A stretch of DNA of 64,000 bases, taken from contig NZ_FNFZ01000010.1 in assembly GCF_900101015.1 (NCBI RefSeq), positions 5,588 to 69,587 on the forward strand, in the 5' to 3' direction. Numbering within the stretch: position 1 is the stretch's first letter; each line of letters starts with the position of its first letter. Both the position numbers and the translations under genes were made by a program. This document shows, piece after piece, positions 1 through 6,915 of this stretch. Origin of the DNA: Sarcina sp. DSM 11001 (GTDB taxonomy: Bacteria > Bacillota > Clostridia > Lachnospirales > Lachnospiraceae). The notes beneath the pieces were generated by a model. It had not been told where the DNA came from, did not search any database, and was given only the letters and a program-made list of their open reading frames with translations.

Positions 1-126
1 GGCCAGGCTTTCTCTATCGGCCAGATTTTCTTCGAAGGCCAGGCTTTCTCTATCGGCCAGATTTTCTTCGACGGCCAGATTCTCTTTGGCGGCCAGATTT
101 TCTTCAGCGGCCAGATTCTCTTCGGA
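1..126. repeat. 18-bp tandem repeat, seven units, inside a coding region
   Basis: Seven consecutive 18-bp units fill the first 126 bases. Each begins GGCCAG and alternates between two main versions. Because 18 is a multiple of three, the array encodes a six-residue repeat (ENLA core) on the minus strand without shifting the frame. It continues beyond the left edge, so the full copy number is unknown. Confidence 0.95.
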
Positions 127-282
127 ACCGGTATCATCCGAAACAGGTGAAGCCTGTACAGTAAAGAATCCCGCGGGGATAGAAAAGGCAGAGAAAAAGA
201 GAAGAGAGGAGAATATCAGAAAGCATGTCAGCCGGATCACAATCGATTGAAGGCGGCTTTTAAAGAAAGTCATATAGTGCAT
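1..282 (-). CDS. Secreted or membrane-anchored ENLA hexapeptide-repeat protein, 3' end cut by the window
   Basis: The frame is open from an ATG at 282 to the window edge (94 codons, incomplete). Residues 1-20 are basic and mixed, followed by a hydrophobic stretch at about 18-45 that looks like a signal peptide or membrane anchor. From about residue 54 the protein is a hexapeptide repeat with an ENLA core, rich in Glu and Ala and probably helical. The ATG at 282 was preferred over the one at 273 because a GGGG tract lies 8-12 bases upstream. The gene starts 52 bases after the ExbB-like gene on the same strand, so both are probably co-transcribed. By position it could be a partner of that channel, as ExbD, TolR or MotB are for their families, but no such domain is visible in the part present. 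Confidence 0.7.
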   Translation of the reverse strand, partial: MHYMTFFKSRLQSIVIRLTCFLIFSSLLFFSAFSIPAGFFTVQASPVSDDTGSEENLAAEENLAAKENLAVEENLADRESLAFEENLADRESLA

Positions 283-333
283 TAGATTTTCCCCGGGCCT
301 GTTCAACAGAGCCCTCACATCTTATCTCACATC

Positions 334-996
334 TTATTCTGAATCTTCTGTATCTTTTGGAGACTCCTGCCGGCTCCGGCACTTGTCCACGACGCAGTCC
401 GCCAGTGTCTGCAGATCTGACATATACTGAGCATACCAGCGTCTGCGGATACTTCCTGTGACCAGACAGATCCCGGAGGCGATGAGGCCGAGGACCGTGG
501 TGTCAAAAGCGATGAGGAGAGAACGGGACAGGGTCTGGACATCTCCCGAACCCAGAGCAGTGATGCCGGGCCCCAGGGGAATGAGGGTGCCCAGGAGTCC
601 TGCCATGGGAGCGAGCCTGGCGGTCAGGGCTGTCATGGACAGGATATGGTCATAATGCGCCTGTTCTTTTTCCATGAGGTTGTCAGCCAGGCTCTCAAGC
701 ATGTCCTGTCCGAAGGAGGGATGAGAGGCAAGCTCCAGAAGGATATCCTTATGGCGGGTCAGCAGACCGCTCCCTTTGATCCGGGCCCTGACCCTGTTCG
801 GTTTACAGTCCTGAAGCTCCTCCAGAAGCCCCGGGAGATGGTAATCCAGGTACCGCCTTTCCCCCCAGGCCTCCATGGCTGTCATTCCTATGCTGAAAAG
901 TGAGAAGGCCAGAAAGCAGAAGAGGGCTATGATCACCGGAATGCGGGCGGCGTCCGCAATAGCCCGCATCATCTGTTCCAATATTGTAGAAAACAT
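334..996 (-). CDS. MotA/TolQ/ExbB-family proton channel protein
   Basis: This 220-residue protein has the ExbB/TolQ layout: one N-terminal membrane segment (about 19-40), a long charged cytoplasmic part (about 45-125), then two membrane segments (about 128-148 and 158-181). The family signature around RLAPMAGLLGTLI (127-139) and the Thr-containing AFDTTVLGLIAS segment (163-174) are present. Family members assemble as pentamers around a partner helix and use proton flow to drive work at the envelope. In a Gram-positive cell the target is unknown. The repeat protein immediately downstream is the obvious partner candidate. A promoter, a hairpin and a 17-bp repeat array lie in its 5' region. Confidence 0.85.
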   Translation of the reverse strand: MFSTILEQMMRAIADAARIPVIIALFCFLAFSLFSIGMTAMEAWGERRYLDYHLPGLLEELQDCKPNRVRARIKGSGLLTRHKDILLELASHPSFGQDMLESLADNLMEKEQAHYDHILSMTALTARLAPMAGLLGTLIPLGPGITALGSGDVQTLSRSLLIAFDTTVLGLIASGICLVTGSIRRRWYAQYMSDLQTLADCVVDKCRSRQESPKDTEDSE

Positions 997-1030
997 GAGA
1001 AGTCCTTTTTAGATATCCGTATTTCAGGAG

Positions 1031-1124
1031 CACGAATGTTCCGGGAACACGAATATTCCGGGAACACGAATATTCCGGGAACACAAATATTCCGGGAACA
1101 CAAATATTCCGGGAACACGAATTT
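1031..1124. repeat. 17-bp tandem repeat in the leader of the ExbB-like gene
   Basis: Five units of 17 bp (consensus CACGAATATTCCGGGAA) plus a partial sixth run from 1031 to 1124. The units differ at one or two positions. Each contains the near-palindrome TTCCGGGAA. The array lies between a predicted promoter at 1184-1213 and the ATG at 996, so it would be transcribed into the 5' untranslated region. Confidence 0.95.
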
Positions 1125-1137
1125 GTTAAATGTACAA

Positions 1138-1170
1138 AATGCACACGGATAAACAGTATCCGTGTGCATT
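1138..1170 (-). promoter_or_regulatory. Perfect 14-bp hairpin just downstream of a promoter (attenuator or 5' stem)
   Basis: Positions 1138-1151 and 1157-1170 are exact inverted repeats with a five-base loop. Read on the minus strand the stem is followed by TTTT, so it could act as an intrinsic terminator or attenuator. It begins only a few bases after the expected transcription start of the ExbB-like gene. The stem is not GC-rich, so termination would be weak. Its other possible role is as a terminator for the ATP-grasp gene that ends at 1365. Confidence 0.6.
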
Positions 1171-1183
1171 GAACGTCGCTCAT

Positions 1184-1213
1184 ATTATAGTTTGCGTATA
1201 CGCACACTGTAAA
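1184..1213 (-). promoter_or_regulatory. Sigma-A-type promoter for the ExbB-like gene
   Basis: On the minus strand, TTTACA (1213-1208) is separated by 18 bases from a perfect TATAAT (1189-1184). Transcription would start near 1177, about 180 bases before the ATG at 996. The 1190-1364 stretch upstream holds only AT-rich degenerate repeats with an AGCAAT core. Confidence 0.55.
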
Positions 1214-1364
1214 TGAATTGTAATGATTATAGCAATGAATACCGTAATGCGTATAGCAATGTGTACTGCAATAAGTGTTTAGCAAAGTGCACAGCAATTT
1301 CTATAATAATATATATCGATATGTGTAATGAAATGTGTTATACAGTGCATATTTCAGTGAATAG

Positions 1365-2591
1365 TTATCTGTAATCAGGACCGCTCCCTTCCTTGTATTC
1401 CTGGACGAAGCGGATGTACTCATGGGTGGCTTCTTCGTCGGGGAGGATAGCAGTGTAGTTCATGTTGCCCATCTGATCCCACATGAGCTGGGGCATGCGC
1501 TCGCAGGTGACGATGCAGTTACCGTATTTTTCCATGATCTCCTCGTGGGAGTGGACATATTCGTATTCATCCCGGCGGCCGGCGTAAGCGCAGCACTGTT
1601 CTTTCTCGGCGGCGGGGAAGCGGCGCTCGTCATAGGTGACCATATCCGCCCAGATCTGGTAGACGTCCAGGGAGTGGGCGTAATCCATCATGTCGGGGGT
1701 GTAGCCGCCGGCGGGGCGCATGTTGACTTCCAGGGCGACAAAATCGCCCACTTCGCCGAGGCCTGGTTTGGCCTTGGTCAGGCAGAAAAATTCCATATGG
1801 ACGAAACGTCCTTTGACTTCAAAGGCCTCCACAGCTGCGCGGCCCATTTTGCGCAGGGATTCAGGCATCTCCGCGGCCACATAGTAGGCGAGGTCGAGCC
1901 TGTGGTTGACGATATCCATGATGGAGGGCGGCCAGCAGGTCATGGATTCAAAGAGCGGCTCGCCCTTGGAATTGATGATCGCGTCATAGGAAGCGATATT
2001 GCCGGTGATGAACTCCTCCATGACATAGGGGTGGGCGGGCATATTGGCATAGAAATGCTCGAGGTCGGCATCATTCTCCAGCTTGTAGGTATCCAGGGCG
2101 CCGACGCCGATCTCAGGCTTGACGATGACGGGATATCCGGTCTGCGCGATAAAAGCCTTTGCGGCGGCGAGGCCGGTCTCATCGGCGATCACCTTGTGCT
2201 GGCGGGCAGTGGGAATACCGGCTTTCTCGTACCATTTTTTCATCTGTGCCTTGCTCTTGAACTTCTCTATCTCCTCGGATTTAACACCGCTGGTAATGTT
2301 GAAATCCGTGCGCAGGCGGGCGTCCAGCTCCAGCCAGTACTCATTGTTAGACTCCAGCCAGTCGATCTTTCCGTATTTGAAGGAAAAGAAGGCCACAGCC
2401 CGGAAGACGCCGTCGTAATCCTCCAGAGTAGGAAGATAATAGTACTCTGTCAGGGAATCTTTGACATTCTGTGCCAGATTGTCATAAGGGGAATCGCCGA
2501 TCCCGAGTACATTGACGCCGTTCTTTTTGAGCCTGTCGCAGAAATTCCAGAAGGTCTGCGGAAACTGTGGTGAGATAAATATGAAATTCAT
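1365..2591 (-). CDS. ATP-grasp domain protein
   Basis: This 408-residue protein has the fold order of ATP-grasp carboxylate-amine/thiol ligases. An N-terminal pre-ATP-grasp region (1-105) is followed by the ATP-binding part with YPVIVKPEIGVGA (about 153-165). A metal-binding segment with ALEVNMRPAGG (about 289-299) supplies the Glu and Asn typical of Mg-ATP sites. Family members join a carboxylate to an amine or other nucleophile through an acyl-phosphate; the substrate here cannot be named. It lies downstream of an esterase on the same strand, and the pair is probably one operon. The start at 2591 gives a full N-terminus (MNFIFISPQFP), although the upstream region is pyrimidine/repeat-rich. 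Confidence 0.85.
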   Translation of the reverse strand: MNFIFISPQFPQTFWNFCDRLKKNGVNVLGIGDSPYDNLAQNVKDSLTEYYYLPTLEDYDGVFRAVAFFSFKYGKIDWLESNNEYWLELDARLRTDFNITSGVKSEEIEKFKSKAQMKKWYEKAGIPTARQHKVIADETGLAAAKAFIAQTGYPVIVKPEIGVGALDTYKLENDADLEHFYANMPAHPYVMEEFITGNIASYDAIINSKGEPLFESMTCWPPSIMDIVNHRLDLAYYVAAEMPESLRKMGRAAVEAFEVKGRFVHMEFFCLTKAKPGLGEVGDFVALEVNMRPAGGYTPDMMDYAHSLDVYQIWADMVTYDERRFPAAEKEQCCAYAGRRDEYEYVHSHEEIMEKYGNCIVTCERMPQLMWDQMGNMNYTAILPDEEATHEYIRFVQEYKEGSGPDYR

Positions 2592-2733
2592 TCTTGCCCC
2601 CTTTTCTTTGTATTCCGTTTTCTTTGTTACCGGGAATATTTTTGTATTTTATTCTCTTTGCTACCGGGATTACTTCTTTTCTCTGTATTCTCTCTGTATT
2701 CTGTCTGCTTCTTACCGGTTTTTTACTTTCTTT

Positions 2734-2799
2734 GAATTCTTATATGAATTCTTATATGAATTCTTATATAAATTCTTATATGGATTCTGATTTGAATTC
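2734..2799. repeat. 12-bp tandem repeat between esterase and ATP-grasp genes
   Basis: Units of GAATTCTTATAT start at 2734, 2746 and 2758. A one-base variant starts at 2770, and degenerate units continue to about 2799. Each unit holds an EcoRI-type palindrome. The preceding 2600-2730 stretch is also repetitive, with TACCGGG and TTCTCTGTATTC words. The array lies in the 243-base gap between two same-strand genes and shows no coding content. Confidence 0.9.
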
Positions 2800-2834
2800 C
2801 GTTTTCCTGCTGTCGGATCTTTCTTTGTCTATCC

Positions 2835-3596
2835 TTATGTGTTGCCAATTGCGGATCCGTCCAGGACCTTGGGGAGGAAATAGCGGATCTGTTTTTTCCA
2901 CCAGTACCAGTCGTGGCTGACATCATAGCCCCAGAAGTCGCACCAGGCGTTGATCCCCTTGTCGCGGAAAATGCTGGCCATGAGCAGGAGGGTGCGGATA
3001 CCGTCATTCTCCCAGGCGCCCTGTCCCACACAGAAGATCAGGCTGCGCTGGTTGTAAAGATTGATATAACGATGGTCGCGGGGCATGTTCTGCAGAAAAT
3101 GCACCGGTGAGTTGTCGTACCATTTACTGTTCATCCAGCCGCCTGTAAAATAAGTGGCGTCATAGATACCGGACATGGCGATACAGCCGTCGAACAGGTC
3201 GGGCCGCCGCAGGGCTATGATACCGGCGTGCATTGCGCCGAGACTGCAGCCGACTGCAACAGGACGCCTTCCGGATTTGTTGCGTGAAGCAATGAAAGGA
3301 ACGACCTCATCGACAACATAATGATAATAGTTTTCCTGGACATCTGCGCGGTGAGCCTTGTCGCCGTACAGATCGGACCAGCTTTCCTTATCGACCGTGT
3401 CTACCGTAAAGACCTGGACCTGCCCGCTGTCGATGAAATCCGCAATGGTGTCGATCATGCCGAAATCTTCAAAGTTGGTGCATTTGGAGTCCTGCGTCGG
3501 ATAGACAAGAAGCGGACAGCCCCTGTCGCCGTGGATCAGAATGTGCATATCCCGGTTCAGCCGGCCGCTGTAATGGGTAAAATATTCTCGTTGCAT
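2835..3596 (-). CDS. Alpha/beta-hydrolase, esterase family protein
   Basis: This 253-residue protein contains the nucleophile elbow GCSLGA, with the catalytic Ser at about residue 118. A candidate catalytic His lies in YDVSHDW (about residue 228). This matches the putative-esterase (esterase D-like) family of alpha/beta hydrolases. No signal peptide is seen, so it is cytoplasmic. The start at 3596 has an AGGAGG about 15 bases upstream (complement of 3611-3616). It precedes the ATP-grasp gene on the same strand. The pairing suggests the esterase releases or edits something the ligase makes, but this is inference from position only. Confidence 0.85.
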   Translation of the reverse strand: MQREYFTHYSGRLNRDMHILIHGDRGCPLLVYPTQDSKCTNFEDFGMIDTIADFIDSGQVQVFTVDTVDKESWSDLYGDKAHRADVQENYYHYVVDEVVPFIASRNKSGRRPVAVGCSLGAMHAGIIALRRPDLFDGCIAMSGIYDATYFTGGWMNSKWYDNSPVHFLQNMPRDHRYINLYNQRSLIFCVGQGAWENDGIRTLLLMASIFRDKGINAWCDFWGYDVSHDWYWWKKQIRYFLPKVLDGSAIGNT

Positions 3597-3633
3597 TAAT
3601 GCTTTGATTTCCTCCTGTGTTGATTTAAACTGT

Positions 3634-3780
3634 CAGCTCCTTACGTACGGAAGTGTTTTACCGGGACGCCTCGCGCCTGGTCAGTGGCAATATTCAGCTT
3701 TTTACGTACGGAAGTGTTTTACCGGGACGCCTCGCGCCTGGTCAGTGGTAATGTTCAGCTTTTTACGTACGGGAGCATTT
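3634..3780. repeat. 61-bp tandem repeat upstream of the esterase gene
   Basis: Two near-identical 61-bp units (3634-3694 and 3695-3755) are followed by a partial third to about 3780. Each unit contains TTACGTAC and a GC-rich segment GGGACGCCTCGCGCCTGG. The two full copies differ at only a few positions, which points to recent duplication. The array would lie in the promoter or leader region of the minus-strand esterase. Confidence 0.95.
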
Positions 3781-4175
3781 CCTTTCTGTTTTCAATTAAT
3801 GATGATTTTAATAGATTTATGAGACTATGGTTTTAACCGACTATGATTTCAATACATTATGCGTATCTGCCTGACAGGATGATCGTGATCAACGGCAGTG
3901 GTAAATATTCACAGTTTTTCCATTCAATGAATGTTCAATGACAATCATAGATAATGTTCACACAAAATGAATGTTAATTCAATACAAAAAATAGAAAAAA
4001 TGTATATAATATTCTGGTGAATTACTACAAATGATAATGAATCTGATAATGAATGACAATGAAACCATGGCGGGGAAATTATATCCATGCAACCATTGCC
4101 GGGAATCATGGCAATGAAACCAATTCAGGATAATCATGCCAGGGAAATAAAGCCGGTAAATCAGGAACAAGAACT
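3781..4175. other. AT-rich divergent intergenic region
   Basis: This stretch separates the minus-strand esterase from the plus-strand LRR gene. It holds degenerate repeats of words such as GATAATGAAT and CAATGAAACCA, and a perfect TATAAT at 4005-4010 on the plus strand. No well-spaced -35 box accompanies that TATAAT, so a promoter there is only possible. No gene or structured RNA was recognised. Confidence 0.5.
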
Positions 4176-5147
4176 ATGCCTGAAAATAATTTTGAATTTC
4201 TGATAGAAGAAAAAAGTAAAGGAAGCGGGTCGACACCTGAGCAGGAGGCGGCGATCACCGGCCTGACACAGGAGAGGGTTTACCTGGAGGTGCCTGAATT
4301 TCTGGAAGGCCTTCCTGTCAGAAGGATCGCCCCGCACGCCTTCAGAGAACAGCAGCATCTGCGATCGCTCTCCCTGCCCCGGAATCTGCGTTCTGTAGGG
4401 GCCTTTGCCCTGTACAACTGTCCGGAGCTCGAAGAGGTGGACCTGCACGACGGGATCACTGATTTTCACAATGGAGTATTCCGGCATGATCTGCGTCTGC
4501 GGCGGATCCGGATCCATATCAACGGAGATAATCCCGGGGGAAGCTTCACCGTGATGAAGGATATCCTGTCGGAATCAGACACCCGGCTGCAGTTTTGTCT
4601 GCTTTTCTCCGACGGGGAGGCGCGTCTGACTTTTCCCGGTTATCTATATGCCTTTAATGAAAATACAATGGCCAGAACGATCCAGTTTTCCATCACCGGA
4701 TCAGGCATGGTCTACAGGGAATGCGTGCGGAGAAAGGGAGTCGGCTTTCGGGAGTATGACCGCCTCTTTTCGAGGGTCGTCCTCGATGATCCGCAGGCTG
4801 CTGTCGAAATCGCGGCTGACCGTCTGCTCTTCCCTTACAATCTCGCTCCCGAGCACAGGCAGGCCTACGAAGACCACCTGCGCGTAAATGCCCGGGAGGC
4901 CCTGCTGCAGTTTCTGCAGCAGATGCGCGGCGGGACCTCCCATGCTTTTTCTGAAGAAGGGATCCTGCGGCTGCGCATGATGGCGGACCGCGGCTTTGTC
5001 AGTGCGGACGCAGCCGACGACGCTCTCCGCGAGGCATCTGCCCTCGGCCTGACAGAAGCCTGCAGCATCATTCTGGCGGGAAGAGACAAAACAGAGAAAG
5101 AAAATGAGACTTCCTCTTCAGGGGAATTTACCCTGGATGACTGGTGA
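4176..5147 (+). CDS. Leucine-rich-repeat protein (LRR_5/BspA-like), cytoplasmic
   Basis: This 323-residue protein has no signal peptide. Residues about 50-115 carry BspA-type leucine-rich repeats (VRRIAPHAF, LRSLSLPRNLRSVGAFAL, LEEVDLHDGI). The middle and C-terminal parts (about 120-300) are not recognised. Most LRR_5 proteins are secreted, so a cytoplasmic one in an operon with a VWA protein and an AAA+ ATPase suggests an adaptor or substrate-recognition role; this is inference. CAGGA lies about nine bases before the ATG. It is the first gene of the 4176-9161 group, with an 84-base gap to the next gene. Confidence 0.8.
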   Translation: MPENNFEFLIEEKSKGSGSTPEQEAAITGLTQERVYLEVPEFLEGLPVRRIAPHAFREQQHLRSLSLPRNLRSVGAFALYNCPELEEVDLHDGITDFHNGVFRHDLRLRRIRIHINGDNPGGSFTVMKDILSESDTRLQFCLLFSDGEARLTFPGYLYAFNENTMARTIQFSITGSGMVYRECVRRKGVGFREYDRLFSRVVLDDPQAAVEIAADRLLFPYNLAPEHRQAYEDHLRVNAREALLQFLQQMRGGTSHAFSEEGILRLRMMADRGFVSADAADDALREASALGLTEACSIILAGRDKTEKENETSSSGEFTLDDW

Positions 5148-5231
5148 GGACTGCGTGTCAAAAGCAGGAAAGAAAGTCATAATAACAAGGATACTGTAAC
5201 GGTATTTACAGGAGAGACAGGACTGGCAGGT

Positions 5232-6875
5232 ATGGGAAACAGAGTTGAACTGGACGAAATGGGAAAAAGAATACTGGATGCGTCGAGGACGGAGCTCTAT
5301 CTCTCCATGCGCTTTTTGGGCCCTGCCCTGCACAGCCTGGGATGGATCATGGATCTGTCCACGGCCTTTGTCGGGACGGATGCCGCCATGATCCGCTTTA
5401 ACCCCAATTATCTCTTCCAGCTCTACGTGAACCGCCCGCGGTTTCTGAACCGCACCTATCTGCATATGATCCTCCACTGTGTCTTCCGCCATATGTTCAC
5501 CGCACGGGAAAAGGAGGACAGGGAACTCTGGGATCTGGCCAGCGATATCGCTGTGGATGCGATCATTGATTCGATGGAATACCGGGCAGTGGCGGAGCTG
5601 ACGCCGGAATACCGTCAGAAATGGTACAGCAGACTGGAGGAGGAGATCCATGTTCTGACTGCGGAGCGGATCTACCAGTATTTTATAGAAAGAAAGCGGA
5701 ATTACCTCGAGGAGATGCAGCTCGCGCAGATCTTCGCCTACGATGACCACAGCTTCTGGGAAAGGATGGAGGACGAGGAGGAAAATCCTTCCGGAGAGAA
5801 CTCCAGGCAAAAAGACTCGGATAACAGCCCTTCCGGAAATACTGATTCCAAAAACGATTCCGAAAACGATTCTGAAAACGATTCCGGTCCCGGTAATGAC
5901 GATCCCGACAGTAAGAAAGATTCGCAGACCGGAAATAAAGAAAACAATAAAGAAGAAAACAAGGAAAAGAACAGCGAAAGGAACGCCCGCCGCCAACGGC
6001 CTTCCGGCAGGCAGGATGAAGGCGGCAACAAAGATTCCGACAGAAGAAATGGCGATGAAAAAAACGATGAAAAAAACGGTGAAAAAAACACTCATGAGAA
6101 GTCTGTCCGGAAACTAAAGAAGATAGAAAATCTGAACAGGCAGTGGAAGGAAACCTCCGAGCGCATGGAAGCGGAGCTTCTGGCCTCGGGGAAGGAGGCA
6201 TCCCAGGACCGCGGGAGTCTGGACCGGATCCTGTCCATCTCCAACCGCCGCAGGACAGACTACCGGGAATTTCTGCGGAAGTTTGCCATCCTGCGCGAGG
6301 TGACGACGATCGATCCGGATTCCTTTGATTATGGCTTTTATAATTACGGACTTGAGGTTTACGGGAACATGCCTCTGATCGAGGAGAACGAATACCGGGA
6401 GATGAACCGGATCCGGACCCTGGCGATCGCCATTGATACTTCGGCCTCCTGCCAGGAGATCCTCGTGCAGCGGTTCCTCAATGAGACCGCGGCAGTCCTT
6501 CGCAACATCGGTCAGTTTTTCAGTTCCAGCGAGGTGCATATCATCGAATGCGATGAGCACGTTCAGGATGAGATCGTAGTCCGCGATATCTCTGATCTGG
6601 AAAAATATGCCGAATCCTTCCATGTGAAGGGAGGATTCGGCACGGATTTCCGCCCGGTCTTTTCTTACATCGAGGAAAAGAGACGGACGGGTGAGATCAG
6701 GGATATGGAAGCCCTGATGTATTTTACAGACGGTATGGGGATCTATCCGGAGAAGCCGACGGACTACGACACGGCCTTTGTCTTTTTCAACGATGAAGAA
6801 CTGGATGACTCGAAGGTCCCGGACTGGGCAATGAAGCTGTATATCAGGGGAGAAAAGCTTGTCAGCAGTTCCTGA
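5232..6875 (+). CDS. VWA-like protein with degenerate DUF2201-type metallopeptidase domain
   Basis: This 547-residue protein has an N-terminal domain (about 10-170) resembling the putative metallopeptidase domain of DUF2201 proteins. The HExxH signature is altered to HMILH (78-82), with a further His at 87, so the catalytic Glu is missing. A low-complexity Asn/Asp/Lys/Glu linker follows (about 180-300). The C-terminal von Willebrand A domain carries an intact MIDAS start, DTSAS, at about 402, and a later FTDG segment near 500. DUF2201 proteins are typically encoded beside MoxR AAA+ ATPases, as here, with the ATPase gene 40 bases downstream. By analogy with RavA-ViaA the pair may act as a chaperone for metal-cofactor or complex assembly. 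Confidence 0.85.
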   Translation: MGNRVELDEMGKRILDASRTELYLSMRFLGPALHSLGWIMDLSTAFVGTDAAMIRFNPNYLFQLYVNRPRFLNRTYLHMILHCVFRHMFTAREKEDRELWDLASDIAVDAIIDSMEYRAVAELTPEYRQKWYSRLEEEIHVLTAERIYQYFIERKRNYLEEMQLAQIFAYDDHSFWERMEDEEENPSGENSRQKDSDNSPSGNTDSKNDSENDSENDSGPGNDDPDSKKDSQTGNKENNKEENKEKNSERNARRQRPSGRQDEGGNKDSDRRNGDEKNDEKNGEKNTHEKSVRKLKKIENLNRQWKETSERMEAELLASGKEASQDRGSLDRILSISNRRRTDYREFLRKFAILREVTTIDPDSFDYGFYNYGLEVYGNMPLIEENEYREMNRIRTLAIAIDTSASCQEILVQRFLNETAAVLRNIGQFFSSSEVHIIECDEHVQDEIVVRDISDLEKYAESFHVKGGFGTDFRPVFSYIEEKRRTGEIRDMEALMYFTDGMGIYPEKPTDYDTAFVFFNDEELDDSKVPDWAMKLYIRGEKLVSSS

Positions 6876-6915
6876 CAGCGGCAGCTAAAGAGATTAGGCA
6901 GGAGGAGTCGCACAT

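Noticed and set aside
1422-2573. 383-codon open frame opposite the ATP-grasp gene
   Set aside because: The minus-strand protein has clear ATP-grasp motifs; this frame is its shadow and shows no family signature.
3604-3822. Open frame across the 61-bp repeats
   Set aside because: 61 is not a multiple of three, the repeat is read in changing frames, and there is no binding site.
5738-6201. Minus-strand Ser/Phe-rich frames opposite the VWA linker
   Set aside because: They mirror the low-complexity Asp/Asn/Lys linker of the plus-strand gene.
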